Shown piece after piece: positions 10,490-23,350 of a stretch of 64,000 nt of DNA. A program made the position numbers and the translations under genes. The DNA lies in NCBI GenBank assembly GCA_049999725.1, contig JBNGIS010006407.1:1-64000 (forward strand), written 5' to 3'. This DNA is from Haplomitrium mnioides (Eukaryota; Marchantiophyta; Haplomitriopsida; Calobryales). The notes beneath the pieces are model-generated. The model searched no databases. It was not told the DNA's origin and worked only from the letters and a program-made list of their open reading frames with translations. The first letter of the stretch is position 1. Every line of letters begins with the position of its first letter.

Positions 10490-11078
10490 GACCTTGATTT
10501 ACCCTCCTCTATTCAACATGATGTCACTATGGTTGTGGATTTGGATGATATAGATGTTTGGGTGTAGGTGTGTTCAAAGAGAGCCTGGGGGTTTGAGAGA
10601 GTCATGCCTATAGGGTTTGACAACCTTGCTATTGTTCAATATCATGATACTTTTTGATATGCTATCATATATGGAGGTGGATATTGCACTAGGATTTGAA
10701 GATTTCATCTTGGTGATTATGTTTATGTGCAGCACATAGCACCCACAACACTTGATGTTGCTATTGAGCGCCGGATTCTCTGTGTACGTGAAGTACTACT
10801 GCCTTTGGGATTTTTGCAGCTAGAGGGACGTAATGGCATGGTTTGGAAGGATAATATGTGCAATTGTGCACCTTGTCACTTTCCGAACATCAATGACACT
10901 ATGAACTTCAGTGTGGCACTAGTTCTTGCAGGTTTGCAGTACATGTTATGTGGTTCTCCTAAAGGAGCAGCCACTATGTTGATTTTTCATGTGTTATAGA
11001 GGATGGCATATGTCATGTTTGACGCCTCCATTGGCTACTATTCCTGGCGGATCATGGTTCTGCTCTCACTGTTCATAG
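10490..11078 (+). pseudogene. Integrase-tail-like segment plus C-terminal PHD finger
   Basis: A second frame continues from 10490 with stops at TAG 10565, TGA near 10654 and TGA near 10700, the latter two where Arg (CGA) fits. It contains H-L-G-D-Y-V-Y-V-Q at 10706-10732 and a beta-rich stretch similar in style to the SH3-like tail of retroelement integrases. Then comes C-G-S-P-K-G-A-A-T-M-L at 10949-10981. After a small indel, C-Y-R-G-W-H-M-S-C at 10992-11018 and G-G-S-W-F-C-S-H-C at 11046-11072 complete a PHD finger. Six of eight zinc ligands remain; the first Cys has become Tyr and the third is lost. A TAG at 11076-11078 looks like the natural end. PHD fingers bind histone H3 tails. Confidence 0.55.
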
Positions 11079-11249
11079 AACAACTAGTTTCCATTGAGTT
11101 CTAGGGTTGGTATAGATTATAAGAGGTGAATGATGGGGCTCCATTGCACCCGACCTCCTAGCCTTTGCATTTGTAGGTGTATATTGATTTTCTAGAAGAT
11201 ATTTAGCTAGCTAGTGTTAGGGGACATGACCACTAGCTAGGGGAGCTAT

Positions 11250-11376
11250 TGTGAGGTCTCATGCATTGTATGCACATGAGACTCAATTGTTTTTCATTCT
11301 CTGTTGTATGTATGTAGATGTCATAGAATGTGTGCTGATGATGTAGTTATGTAAGCTATGTGTATACGCACTACAG
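11250..11376 (+). repeat. 127-bp direct repeat, copy 1 (possible LTR start)
   Basis: It begins TGTGAGGTCTCATGCATTG and is repeated at 11643-11769 with about 80-85 percent identity by eye. It lies 171 bases after the PHD stop and follows a purine-rich AGGGGAGCTA, which fits a polypurine tract and 3' LTR start for the methyltransferase/PHD element. A TATA-like TATATAAGG near 11446 lies between the copies. Confidence 0.5.
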
Positions 11377-11642
11377 CTTTCACAACATTCCATGTAGTTT
11401 TCTATTTTTTAGACATTTTGGGTTTTTTGTCTTTTTGCGCCTTGGTATATAAGGTCATGTACTCTCATCAAAAGTTTATCTTTTGATGTCTCATTTTGTG
11501 TATGAACCAAGAAGAGAGGTGAGGTATTGCAATTCTTGGAGAAGCATGGATTCCTTGTGAGCAAAGGTGTGTTGTTTCTGATATTGGAAGATCAACACAT
11601 ATTTGGAATTTCTTTGAGAAGGCATCACTCGAAGAAAAGTAT

Positions 11643-11769
11643 TGTGGGGTTTCATGCATTGTATGCGCATGAGACTCAATTGTTTGTAATTCTCTGTTGT
11701 ATGTCTGTAGATGTCATGGAATGTGTGTGGACGATGTAGTTGTGTAAGCAATGTGTATGCGCACGACAG
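11643..11769 (+). repeat. 127-bp direct repeat, copy 2
   Basis: It begins TGTGGGGTTTCATGCATTG and matches 11250-11376 over the same length, after which the two diverge. This could be a truncated second LTR or a duplication within one LTR; the sequence does not decide between them. Confidence 0.5.
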
Positions 11770-12330
11770 TGTAGTCATAAGTTAGTAATAAGAAGTTAGG
11801 GAGTGAGTCTTTTAAATGAGTATTCGATGGTTGTCAGGAGTTAGAAAAGTAGTACATTGGTTTGTCAGCTATAAGTATCTATCATCAGTTTATAAAGTTA
11901 AAAGTTATATATTGTTAGTTAGTAAAGTCGTAAGCTAGTTAATCTTAGTTAGTAGTGTTGCAAGTGAAGGTTAGTAGTAAGTATCATAACATCATAAGTT
12001 TGTAAGTTTTGTAAGTGAGTTAGTCTCACATAGTAGTATCAAAAGCTAGTAGATATTAATTGTTGAAAGAACATAGCAATGCTAGTATTGTAAGTAAGTT
12101 AGCTAATAGTCGTAGGCTAGTTGTCAAACGGTAACTATTGTAAGTTAGTAGTCGGACATGAATAATCGTAGCTTGAGAGTCACTTGCTGTTGTCTTCATA
12201 TAAGGTAGCTTAACCGCCAAATCCGGCACCTTGTACTCTATCATACTTTTTTCTTGTCATATACTTAGTATATTGTACAAAATTGATGTCTAGCACTTGA
12301 TTACCCTAGTAGCAACTTAGTATAGCCTAA
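11770..12330. repeat. Low-complexity GTTAGTA/TAAGT-rich stretch
   Basis: The bases AGTTAGT, TAAGT and close variants recur many times with no fixed period, especially 11780-12200. No gene is visible in either strand. Confidence 0.5.
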
Positions 12331-12440
12331 GAATTCATTAGATTACAAGCAAACAGGAATAGTATTCTAAGTTAGTGCCACCAATTGATGCCTTCTTGGG
12401 GGATGGTTTGATTGTCGTGACTTTTTCTCCCATAAGTTCT

Positions 12441-12503
12441 TAGACCTTGATTTGATTTTAGACCTTGACCTAATATTAGACCTTGACTTGATTCTAGAAC
12501 TTA
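12441..12503. repeat. Short tandem repeat, ~18-bp unit
   Basis: The unit AGACCTTGACTTGATT recurs about three and a half times with small changes. Confidence 0.6.
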
Positions 12504-13449
12504 GAAATATGTCACAACTACTCTATAGAAAGTAAACCCAACTAAGTTGGAGATCCAAATGTTGGCAAGTTACTGTTCCAAACTTTCCTTTCGAGGAAAT
12601 ATAAATCTCGTTGATTGAGAGTTAATACGCCATAATTCTCTTTAGATTTAAAATAGGCTAAAGGAAAAATCCCACATCTTGCTTCTAATCGTGTATCTCA
12701 TGAGATTTATCAAGTCAAAAGGAGGGTTGTGATGATGGGCCCTAGATAACATCAAATAAAGCCATTAACAGAATATAATATGTTAGATGAAGAGAGTTTT
12801 GTTGCTGATAGTTAGCAAAAATATGATTCATGAGTAGAAAGAGGATAGACAATATTGTAGAATATTGAAATGCCCAGTACACACTATTGCAACATTGCAT
12901 GAGGAGACCTCAAGTGAACTAGAATACATTTGATATATTTAGAGCTGGAATACAAAGTGTTATGGAGTGAGAAACCAATGTTACCTTGTTCTTGGAGAAA
13001 TCCTATTATCTTATACTAATTATTCTTTGCTTGTTAATACATCAAAAAAACTGTATGATCTATGTTCTCTCTACAAAAACACAAAATTTGTATTGGCCTT
13101 GGAGAGAGAAATATATACATTATACTACAAAGAGAGAGAAAATTGGTTTTGAGGTTCCTCTTTGATACCTCATAGTTTGTGATTGAAACAACTATATGTG
13201 TCGATACAATAAACCAGATAGTGTAGGGAGCTATGAATTGAATAAAAGACTCTACTTGATCAAATATAAGGTCGAGGGTAACACACCACTTGTAAGAAAC
13301 AGTACTAAATGATTATACCCTTGATGAAAAGCTAATAAGACTAATGGGTGTTCATGCAAAGGATCATATGATATTAACAAAGTAATCTCAAAAACCCACA
13401 AATTGAGGAAATTATTGTCCAACAAAATAGGTTTGGGATGGCATAAGAC
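12504..13449. other. No gene seen
   Basis: AT-rich sequence with short chance ORFs only. AAAAGGAGGGT followed by TGTGATG near 12720 resembles a polypurine tract with an LTR start on the + strand, but no second copy of the following sequence is visible. Confidence 0.5.
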
Positions 13450-13650
13450 TCAAGAAAGGAGATTGAAATTGCCATATTTAACTCCAAGTCTCACTTGAAA
13501 TATGAAATCAAAATCTTGGAGCAAGAGAACCAAACAAGCTAATCGGTCTATCAAGTCTAGTTTTTTCACGATATATTTAAAATAGTCTTGATCAACGATA
13601 AAAGAGATAGAATAACCTAAAAAGTGGTGGCAAAAACTTATGAACAACAT
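13450..13650 (-). pseudogene. pol: RNase H fragment of element D
   Basis: The reading shows a hydrophobic F-L-G-Y-S segment, V-D-Q-D-Y-F-K-Y-I-V and L-L-L-Q-D-F-D-F, which line up with the RNase H segment H-Y-L-L-G-Y to L-D-F-E-V of element I. It belongs to the same decayed - strand element as the RT at 13973-14640. Integrase is not found downstream (to the left), so the element is truncated or too decayed. Confidence 0.75.
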
Positions 13651-13972
13651 AAATCATGCATAGAGCCTCTTGTTTTGTGCTACTCTAATTTTTTTTGGCT
13701 CTTCTTGACTGTCTATCTACATAGTAGATCAAACATTTATGATTGTTGTGCATCTGAGTCAGCATATCTCTTGTTGTAGTAGAGGAAGTGTAAGAAAGTA
13801 TCCAATTTATTGGCGAGAGATAAGAGAGAGTAGCCATGTTCTTGAGAGCTTGAAATGCAATCTAACACTCATTTGTCAATTCAAAAAGAATAGTGTGGCG
13901 GGTGAGATAATGGAGAGGGGAAGCAACCTTTGCATAGTTTTGACAACAACAATGACAGTGGACTGATTTGCC

Positions 13973-14640
13973 TCAAAAATGTTCTAGCCGCTTCATAGTT
14001 TGGGGAGCAGGCAAGAAGATGATGCTTACTTTAAAAGGATCAGAATGCATATCTTTTTCCAAAGCGATATGTTCCAATAGTACACCTGCATGCGCAATGA
14101 ATTTACACTTCTTCAGATTAAGAGAAATTCCAAAACTATGACAATAGACAAATGCCAATTCAAGTTTGGCTAGATGTTTGGCGATGGTGTTGTAAACTAT
14201 AAAATTGTCAAGATATATCTCTAAATATTTATCACAACCATGAAGAAAAGATTCAAATGTCATCATCATAATTTTTTAGAAAGCGCCACAAGCCAAAAGC
14301 AATCTTTTTGTAGATATAGCAACCCCAATGTGTTGTTACAAAAGTCGGAGGATGAGAACTCAAGTGTATCTCACTTTGATTATAGCCAAAAAAAGCTATC
14401 AAGAAAACTATGGCATTTGTGACCAACAACATTATTAAGATTTGTATCTATCAAAGGAATCTAAAAATGTTTGGGGATCGTAGCTGCATTTAAACCTTTG
14501 AAACCTCTACAAACATTAATAAAATCATTTTTTTAAGAATGACAATGATCAAAGACACCTAATTAGTAAGACTTGCATGCAAGATTATGTCCACATTAAG
14601 AAATTTGAAAATTTAGGCTTAGACTAACTTGATGCACTTG
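13973..14640 (-). pseudogene. pol: Reverse transcriptase fragment of element D
   Basis: Read on the - strand, the order is F-L-D-S-F-F-G-Y-N-Q near 14400, T-T-H-W-G near 14325, I-A-F-G-L near 14300 and the catalytic box Y-L-D-N near 14200, in which the second Asp of the usual pair is Asn. The thumb continues to 13973 with N-L-K-K-C and L-P-A-P. Stops and frame changes are frequent. It is a Ty3-type RT, more decayed than those of elements I and II. Confidence 0.8.
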
Positions 14641-14915
14641 GGATTCAGTTAATAAGGGGGTCTACAAATTGACTTGGCAATTGGACGCAATTGGATTTGG
14701 TATTGGTAGATCAAAAAAGACATGCCAATCATTTCATCATACTTTGAAGCAAACACATCTATATACTTATGAATCAATTCCAAGAATTCTCTATGATAAT
14801 CATCCTCAAATCAAAAAGATAGCCTCTATGATATTGTAAGGTAAGAAACGAGAGCCAAAAATTTTAGACTCTTACAAAGATTCAACATTAGGTAAAAGGT
14901 ATCAGTTTGTCTTGT

Positions 14916-15209
14916 CTACAAAAAATATTTTATTGAATTGTTCATGTATTTTGTAAGGTGAAAGAAGAGGGAATTTGTATACAAAGAGAGGCCAACTCTA
15001 TTATCAAGAGGACCAATAGTTAGAGTACCAGCATCAAAATTCATTTGGGCTTGATTTTGCTTCAACCAAGACCTTTCTAAAAGCAATTGATGTTGGTTTT
15101 GTTGTAGATTGTTGATCATGATATAGTGAACTAAATCTTCTTGATCGGGAAATAAAGTTGGATTGCTACAAAGAACTCTTAGTGGAAGGAAATCCCAACC
15201 GTCAGCCAA
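14916..15209 (-). pseudogene. pol: Protease-region fragment of element D
   Basis: The segment L-L-L-E-R-S-W-L-K-Q matches the C-terminal protease motif L-L-G-R-P-W-L of Ty3 elements and is followed by F-D-A-G-T-L-T-I. The catalytic Asp region further upstream on the - strand is not clearly visible. Confidence 0.65.
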
Positions 15210-16305
15210 ATGTAGGATAAAAGAAGATTTGTGCAGAGCAAAGGAAGGACATCCAATTGTCTACATTGTTGATATAGTCATGATGTTCACAACTCACTTT
15301 GTATCTAGGTCTGCAATGGGAGTAAGCGCACTATCAATGAATATGGTTGTACTTGCCATTCTTGGATCAAATAAAGAAACCATATGAACAATTGGATCTC
15401 ACTCTCAGATGGAATATTATGCTATAGAAGATGTGAAGGAAAGGGAATGAAACTAGAAGAGTTCATAAAAGAATCAGGTGGTTTTTTTGGAGTGATTGTT
15501 TCTACCATAGTCATAATCATAATTTGCAAGCTTTTATAAAATTTAAGATTTTTGGCTTTTCATTTGGGAAAATCAAGGTTTTTTTTTAGCAATGAATGAC
15601 AAGAGGAAATATAAAATCAAAGCAATTGACCTATAGTTATATAAGAAAAATGCCAAGATAAGTCTCCAAAGAGACTGCAATTTAGTATTGTAGTCAATGA
15701 TGGAGAAATTACTTAGTTTGGGGTCTGGGTGTGGAAACTTTTTGAATCGACTTTGAAATAAGTGGGAAAATAGACTCAGGTATCAACTCATGAGCAATGA
15801 GACAGGGATCAAAAGGAACAAAAGGGACAAGGCAATCAAGACTAGGATTCATAGCAAAATTCCAAATGAGAGGCAAAGGGATGTGGATCTGATATTGATG
15901 TCTCATGCAAATATCAAAGTGGAAGCTCCTGAAGTTGCAAGCGTTGCTAAAGTAGGGATAGGAAACAATGTCATAGAATTCTTGATCAAAGCTGAAAATG
16001 GAGCAACTAAACTCTTGATGTAAGAGCAACATTGACACAAACAACATTTGCTTGTTAGAGATTGTGGATATAACCATTTGTAGAACTCACAAGCGGTCTA
16101 AAAGCACGAGCAGAGGATGGAGAAACTATGATTGATTGTTCAAACATTAGATTCAAAATAAACTGTATTGTTGTCACCTATGCCATTACAATAGTGTTCG
16201 ATTGCAACTTATAATAAGTGATTTGAGGAGGTAGAGGAGTATAATAGACATGTTGTTGATAATTTGAATTCCCTGATTATATCCTGGTTGGTATGTTGGT
16301 TTTTG

Positions 16306-16822
16306 CTAGTAATTATGGAAGGACTTTTGAGACAGTGATTGATTGTCGTCTTGGAAATATTGTTGGGATCTTGGATGTGAGCAATCACACACAACGTAAT
16401 TAAGATGATTGCAATTGTAGCAACTTTCCCCAAGAGTATAGTGCAAGGCTGAACTGTATATTGGGTTTGTTGAGAGTGGAACAAAGTTTGGTATACTTGC
16501 ATGAGAGCTTGATATGATTGTGGAGTTGGCTAAGCAGGTGCATGAACAACAACAATTGGTTGAGTGGCTTGGACAGTTGCTTGGCCTACAATAAGTGTAG
16601 ACTGAAATGCTAAGCCTTTGATTTGGCACTAGGCAAGAGAGACATTATTTTTGTGAGCAAAAGAAAAATAGATATCACACCACTGAGTAGAGGATCAAGC
16701 TTCAAGAAGAGAATGTTGTTTGTTGCAACGAGTGACCAAACACTTGAAACTTGGGAGTGGATATTAAGAGCTTGGGATGTGATTTTAGCTAGCTTAACCT
16801 TAAAATCAAAATTTGATGTCAT
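16306..16822 (-). pseudogene. gag: Gag zinc-knuckle region of element D
   Basis: The - strand reading contains C-Y-N-C-N-H-L-N-Y-V-V-C-D-C near 16420, a decayed CCHC zinc knuckle followed by S-H-P-R. The frame upstream (16610-16822) reads as a plausible gag core. Its position after protease and RT on the same strand completes the gag-PR-RT-RH order of element D. Sequence as far as about 17560 may also belong to this gag, but I cannot show it. Confidence 0.6.
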
Positions 16823-17559
16823 AGAGGATTTTGATTTTTTTTAGGACAACATGGGTCATTAGATGAGGAGCAAAATGTGAAAGGCAATCATTGGAGAAAG
16901 AAGCATATGAGAACAAAGAAGTTTGGAAGAATTCAATGAAGGGAGAGGAAGAAGAGGCAAATCGATCTCAACGTAGCAACATTGTTTTTAAAGAAGTAGC
17001 CACTGGTAGCTAAATGGCTTGCTCAAATGTATGGAAATCTTGGAGCAACACATGCTTCAAAATTGAATTAGATAATTTTTTAAGAAAACTCGGCTTGATC
17101 TTCTACTAACAAAGGAGGACATTGTTTACTAGCAACTACCTTGAAACAATAACCTTGGTTTCATTCTTTAGTATACATACATATTCAAAACAATTCATCC
17201 TAAACTTTGTCAATGTGGTGGAAAACATCTAAGAAAAGCATTTGGTAATTCGAGCAATGTAACAGCTGCAACAACTTCACAAAAATACCAACTAACTACA
17301 TCACCATCTAATGTTGTAGGGAATTGGATTCATTAAATATCTTTGAGATGACCAATAATAGTGGCAAGGGCTAAAAATGATTAATATGATTGTCAATATC
17401 AACACGAAATACGACCATTTGACTTGTAAACCTTGGGCAAGGATAATGAGATAGCATAGCAGGTTCAAAAGCCATATGAGAAGGATTGAGAACAATAACA
17501 ATTTCGGGATCGTTAAACAAAACATAAAGGGTTGGCATACAAAGAACATGCATATTTTA

Positions 17560-20500
17560 ATGACATGTGTATCATTTTGAATGTGATAAGTGAAGGAGGG
17601 GAGGGTGCCTCATATAATGTAGAGTTGAGCTGGAATATTTGATTTTTGGAATTCTTTCTTCATATGAGCAACAAATAGATGCCAGAGAAGAATGGAGGAA
17701 AACCATAAGGAGCAATAGAGTCTTGACCCTTCTAACCACAAGAAATCAATGAGGAAGAATATGGACAATGGTACCTATCACATGATTATTAGTAAGTTGG
17801 AATTTGTGAAACCAAATATGCCAACTCAATTTGGTAATGATATGAGGCTAGAAAATGTTTATAGAACTTTTGTTGGTAAGGAAGAAGGCATGAAACATGA
17901 AAAAAAGGAATAGAGTAGTGCAATTTGACTAGACAATCAATCCAAGACAATTTGGAAAATACTAGGTGAGGCAAGGAAATCTAGAAACGTAAGAGCAATA
18001 CAAATTTGGCAAGTAATGCAGTTTTAGCAAGGCAAAGAAAATCAAGGCAAGGAAATTTCTAGCACTAAGACAATATTGGCAAGGAAACTATAACATAGTC
18101 GGGAAACTTTCTACACATCAATTATCATAACTAGGATGAACACATTCTTGGGTAACGACTTCAATATCATCAAAACTAAGGGTATCTAGCGGAATTTAGG
18201 TTGCTAACTACCACAAGGTATCGATCATTTCTAACCTTATACGATGAAAAAATCATTGGGATATATGCTTATGGTGTTTCAGCAAACAACTATATTGTAA
18301 AAAAACAGATTAAGAAACACAAAGAGATCAAGTGAATAGTAGTGAGGCAAAGGAAAGACCATCAACACCACATTTTCAAATTGGTAGGGGTATAGGAGGG
18401 GGAACCCTACACCAAGTGCTGGTTCTAGTATAGTTCTTGTTGATATTTGTGATCTAGAATGTTTGGGGCAATATTTGTAACAAGAACTTTCAACTCAAGA
18501 TTCAGATTTAGGTTGGTTTACTTTTCAATTTGGGGATAAGGCAACAATCACAATTTGGATGGAGGATGCGAATAAGCATTTGGAAGAGCGCCAAGACTGG
18601 TTCAATTGACACTATCACTTGAGGCAACATTCATGTTACTTACAAACAATCTCCCTAAAGCTAAGAGGGTTTGGACTAGGCCAGGGAAAATCTAATGGGA
18701 TAGAGAATGGTAAACCATGAAGGGAAGTTGCGAGATATTTTCTTACCATTTTGTAGTCTAAGATTCAAACTAAGAGGAGCAAGGTGATAACATCCTTGCA
18801 ACTAACTAGGCGCAAACTAAACTAACTCTCATTTTGAATTATAAGATGCAAGGGACCTCAACAATCATTATAATTCTTCAAAGTAGACTTTGTTGTACGA
18901 GATTGGTAGGGATTCATAATTCGAAATGTTGACTATTGCAATGGTCAAACTTTCTCAAGTTAGGAGATGTTGGAGACTCTGTTATCAGCTAGGCCTAGGT
19001 TTATAGTAGGTCACTATAGTGAGAAGAATTCTAAAGTCGACTCAAGACATCTAAAAAATTTATAACCAAAGATAAGAAAATGTTGTAATAGATTCTTATA
19101 GCAAGAGGTATGATCATAGTCAGCTTGGGGTACTTTTGTTATCAAAAGTGGGAAAAGATCTACAACAAGAGACAAAATGTGGAGAAAAAAATAAATATTT
19201 TTTTTGCTTTGTTTTTGAAGGATGAAGAGGGGTTGGAAGTAGTGGCGACATTCAGGAATGTTGATGTTAGGGAGTGTGTCTTGTTCAAATGTGACTGTTA
19301 GACTGCCCCATTGAAAGAAAGCTTTGGGTGGTCGTAAACCTAGCAAACAATAATAGAGACCTAGGGGTAATACAATGAATTGATTAGTCACAAAAACAAA
19401 ACTATGAAAGGAAAGTTACAAAATGAAACTACAAAAGAGGTTTACGATAGAGGTATTACAACAACAAATAAGGGTTCAAGACAAAATTACAACTATAAGA
19501 CCTACAACAAGGGGATTACAAAGCTAGAGGGACACAAAACAAAGCTATGAAAGTGGCTACAAAAGTTAAAGTGCTTAGTAGGAGCTACAACAACAAAGGA
19601 GGTTTTGGGTTCTTATAACAAAAAAAGTGTTCTACGATAGTAGGTACAACATTGACTTTGGGGTTCTGACCAAATTACAAATATGAAGCTTACAATAAAT
19701 GATGACAAAGTATGACACCATATAGTGGTTACGTAGAGTCGAGAGACATATAGACTTACAACATCAAATATAAAACTATAATGATGATGCTAGAGGAGGA
19801 TGAAAAAACTTTAGAACGATAATTATAGCTACAATAGTGGGTTGCAAAAGGGTAGATGTTTCAGATTGCATGAATCAAATAGAAAGACAAAAATGGAAAC
19901 CATGGATAAAGGGGAGCTAACAATGAAGTTGTCTAATAGTCGAATGAAGTAGACGTATAGACCATTCAAGAAAACTTGCAAATGTAGCAATAATAGAGGA
20001 AATCTTGTGCAAACATGAGTCTAAAAGAGTAAAAGATATGTTGACACCTAGAAAAAATAACATGCCATACATCAACGATATTTGGATTTATGGTCATAAT
20101 AATTCATGTGCAAAATTCGGCCCTTGAATTCTTCGTAGAGACAATGAGTGACAAGGGTAAGGGAAAGATAAGAAGATAATAGCCAAGAGTCATTTTATCA
20201 ACTTGATACTAGACATGTAGGCAGAAAGTATCCTTGACACACTTTTCTTTTATCCCAATCAAACATAAGAACTAAAATACAATATAAAGAAGTTTGGGAC
20301 CTTAATTCAAAGAGGAACGTTGTTCTCAAACCAATGCAGCCTAATTCTGTCTCAGCTAAGGGAAAAACAGTAGTATGTTGTACTAAACCATATCTAGACA
20401 CTCAAACTTCAGAAAATTTCATGTTGGTGCAACTTACACCAAAATTTCAAACTTATACAAAAACACAAAATGAATAACCACATAAATACAAAGGACGAGA

Positions 20501-22779
20501 CACATAAACAACTGAGGTAGACTCGTTTTTCTAAGGCAACTTTTTTTTCTCATCATTTGATTGGTACCACAAAGGTACAAATACATACCATACTCATACA
20601 TAGATAATTTAATAGGAGAGAGGCAGACTCTATTTTTGATAAAGTCTTTTTTCTTTCTGACCTCATCCTCCAAACCCAACAAACACATGCATATACATAT
20701 ATGCCAAATGACTAGATTACAAATGAGAGTTGTATGCATGGTCTTTTATGGAATATTAACAAAGACATAACATATGTACAAAGACAAACAATCAAAGTTC
20801 CGATACCTCACAAGGATCTTTCACTATTCGCAATCGATTCACAAATGTTTATTATTGTTTTTCAATAGCATAGACCTTCCACAACTCGTATGTACAAGAG
20901 TCGGAGTTCACACTCCATATCCCACAAATTACACTTCAACAATCAGATCTTTCTTTTCAACATTGCAACCCTTCTCTATTCTCGACTTCTTTTGATTTTC
21001 TATTGCTTCAATTGTTGCTTCTTTAGTGCATATTAGACAGTGCCACAAACAAAATACACTTGACCACAATCTTTTGGAAGTATAACCCTCCCTATATGAA
21101 TTCTTCATGCCTTCATTCCTTATCCACAATTTAACATAAAGACCCTTACAAATTGTCATTTCTCATAAAATTTGGAGTCGGACCAAGAGAAACATCCTCA
21201 ATGACATTGTGATAACCAGATTGAGAGAACATTTGAATTTTCTTCCACTATTTCTCCATGCACATTTGTTTCCTACCTTTTTTTTTGTTTATTTTCTTAT
21301 AATTTTACATGCAAATGTGAGACATCTAATTTCCTTGTCTTCAATTGAATTGCTGCTAACGTCTTTTTATTGCATCTCTCTTATAGTCAATTCACACTTG
21401 TTGCAGTTCTTGCCTTTCTGATCCCATGCAAGTTCTTTTTGATAACTCAAAATTTTTTATAGTAGCACTCACATAAAAAAATTGCATGCACAAACACACA
21501 CATATAAGAACTACAAAAATCCTTCTTACACAAATTTCTATGAAGTCACTTACTCATATATAAAATATTTTCTTTGATTCTCCTTTTCTTTTAGTGCCTT
21601 TGATGAGTTTTGGTTTTCTTTTAATGCACTAATGTTGTCTTGAATCACATGAAATCACTTTTCATGTGCCTAATTTGAATTTTTTTTCCTTATTTTTAGT
21701 TCTAGTATACAGAATTCTAACTAGAATATAACCAATAAATATTGCAAGTCTTTTAACTATGAATACTAAAATCTAAATGTTGTTGTGAAGGCTTGTTGTT
21801 GAGTCAATGACAAAGTTGATGTAGATATTTTTAAGCTCCATAGATGCATTTGCATAAAAACTATATGTGTTTTAATCTTCTATCTTATGTCATAATAGGT
21901 AAATAAGGCTTTCTTACCAAAAAAGAAAGTAAGAAGAGAAACAAGTAAACATGAACACTTTAGATGCTTTGGGTATATAAATTATTGCTCACAACTTTGA
22001 GTTAGATGCAAAATATCATAATCAATCCTCTACATGTTTTGAAAAGTACACATCTTTCAAAATGCTAAATGAGAATGCTCTCAACAAAAGAATGTACTCC
22101 AAACAAAAATGAGCCAACTTCTCTTTCTTTGGTAATGCCAAAATTTCATGACATACTATATATGTGGTGCATGTTTTGGCATCATCTATCTAAGGTAATC
22201 CATTAGGATCTAGAGAAATGAACTTGAGAAATGATTATTGGTATTCAGAAGCATTATAATGCTTTGAAGCACCACCTATTCTATATGCATTTTTTAATTG
22301 CCACATTGTAGACCACCACCAACTTATAGTGCACTCACTATTTCTTGAACTCACAGATGTTGAACTACAAGAATTGGTGTTCAATCAAAAACTCTACAAA
22401 CCTTGCATTGGCTAAAAACCACCACTACTTAACAAAATCCATGATTTTCTTAAGGTGTAACTTTCAAATAAATTTCAAAGCCAAGCTCATTTTCTTATTT
22501 TTGGTGAGAAAACCCTTGTTAATTATGATTATATAAACAAAAAACACTAGCTAAAATTAATTAAAGACTTGAAATTGATCATCTAATCATTGTTTAGTAT
22601 TGGTAACATAATCATAGTACAGTTAAGCACATTATTGATTATAGGCTTGACATGTAATTCAAGAAGATTGATTACCATATCAATCTTTTCTAAGAATGTT
22701 GAAGTGTTTGTGCTGAGCCACAACAAAGATTGAATGTTAAAACAATCTTTGAAGTAAAAAGTAAGTGCTTAATTGAATT
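17560..22779. other. AT-rich sequence, no gene recognised
   Basis: Only short chance ORFs are visible on both strands. Between about 19390 and 19860 the motif CTACAA/TACAACAA recurs at irregular spacing, giving a low-complexity stretch. A 125-codon - strand ORF at 19014-19391 has no recognisable motif. I see no tRNA, promoter or LTR boundary I could defend. Confidence 0.5.
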
Positions 22780-23350
22780 TTGATCGGTTTACTATTGAGA
22801 GTAATTGACCAATCACATTTAAGTTGACAAAGACTCTTTGACAATGATTGAACAATCACTCTTTATACTTAAGAGGCGGAGTAACCATTTGTGTGTTAGT
22901 GAGATTGATTTCCTGATCACCATTTGAGTGATTGGTTAATCATTCCATCTATGAGCGATCACATAATGACACTACAATAGACCAAGACTCTTTGAGAGTG
23001 ATCGATCAATCATTCTTTGATCTTTTGACTATTGAGAGTATTTCTTTGATCATTTATCATTTAAAAGTAGATGGAAACTCAAGAAATATATCTCTTGATC
23101 ATTTATTCCATTTAACAAGATCGAACAACAATTGTTATCTCAAGAATAGAGATTTCCCAATCACCCTTAGAATTTTGAAATATTGCATTGCTAGTTGTTA
23201 TATGCCCAAAGTTGACTAGTAGAGAGTAACTACTCAAGGATTGTTTGGCATATAGAGTGCTTTTCCACTAGGCAACTCTTTCAAAGTGATCTCTTGATCA
23301 CTTTGGCCAACAAATATCTTGTCATTAGGAAGTGATGATCTACCAATCAC
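22780..23350. repeat. Degenerate local repeat around GATCAATCA
   Basis: AAGACTCTTTGA followed by AATGATTGAACAATCA (near 22831) recurs as AAGACTCTTTGA plus GAGTGATCGATCAATCA near 22985. Further variants of TGATTGACCAATCAC appear across the stretch. The period is irregular, about 50-150 bases. Confidence 0.5.

Noticed and set aside
12715-12760. A polypurine tract and LTR start (AAAAGGAGGGT then TGTGATG)
   Set aside because: No second copy of the downstream sequence is in the window and no coding sequence lies before it.
19014-19391. A 125-codon - strand ORF
   Set aside because: No recognisable domain, and long chance ORFs are expected in this much sequence.
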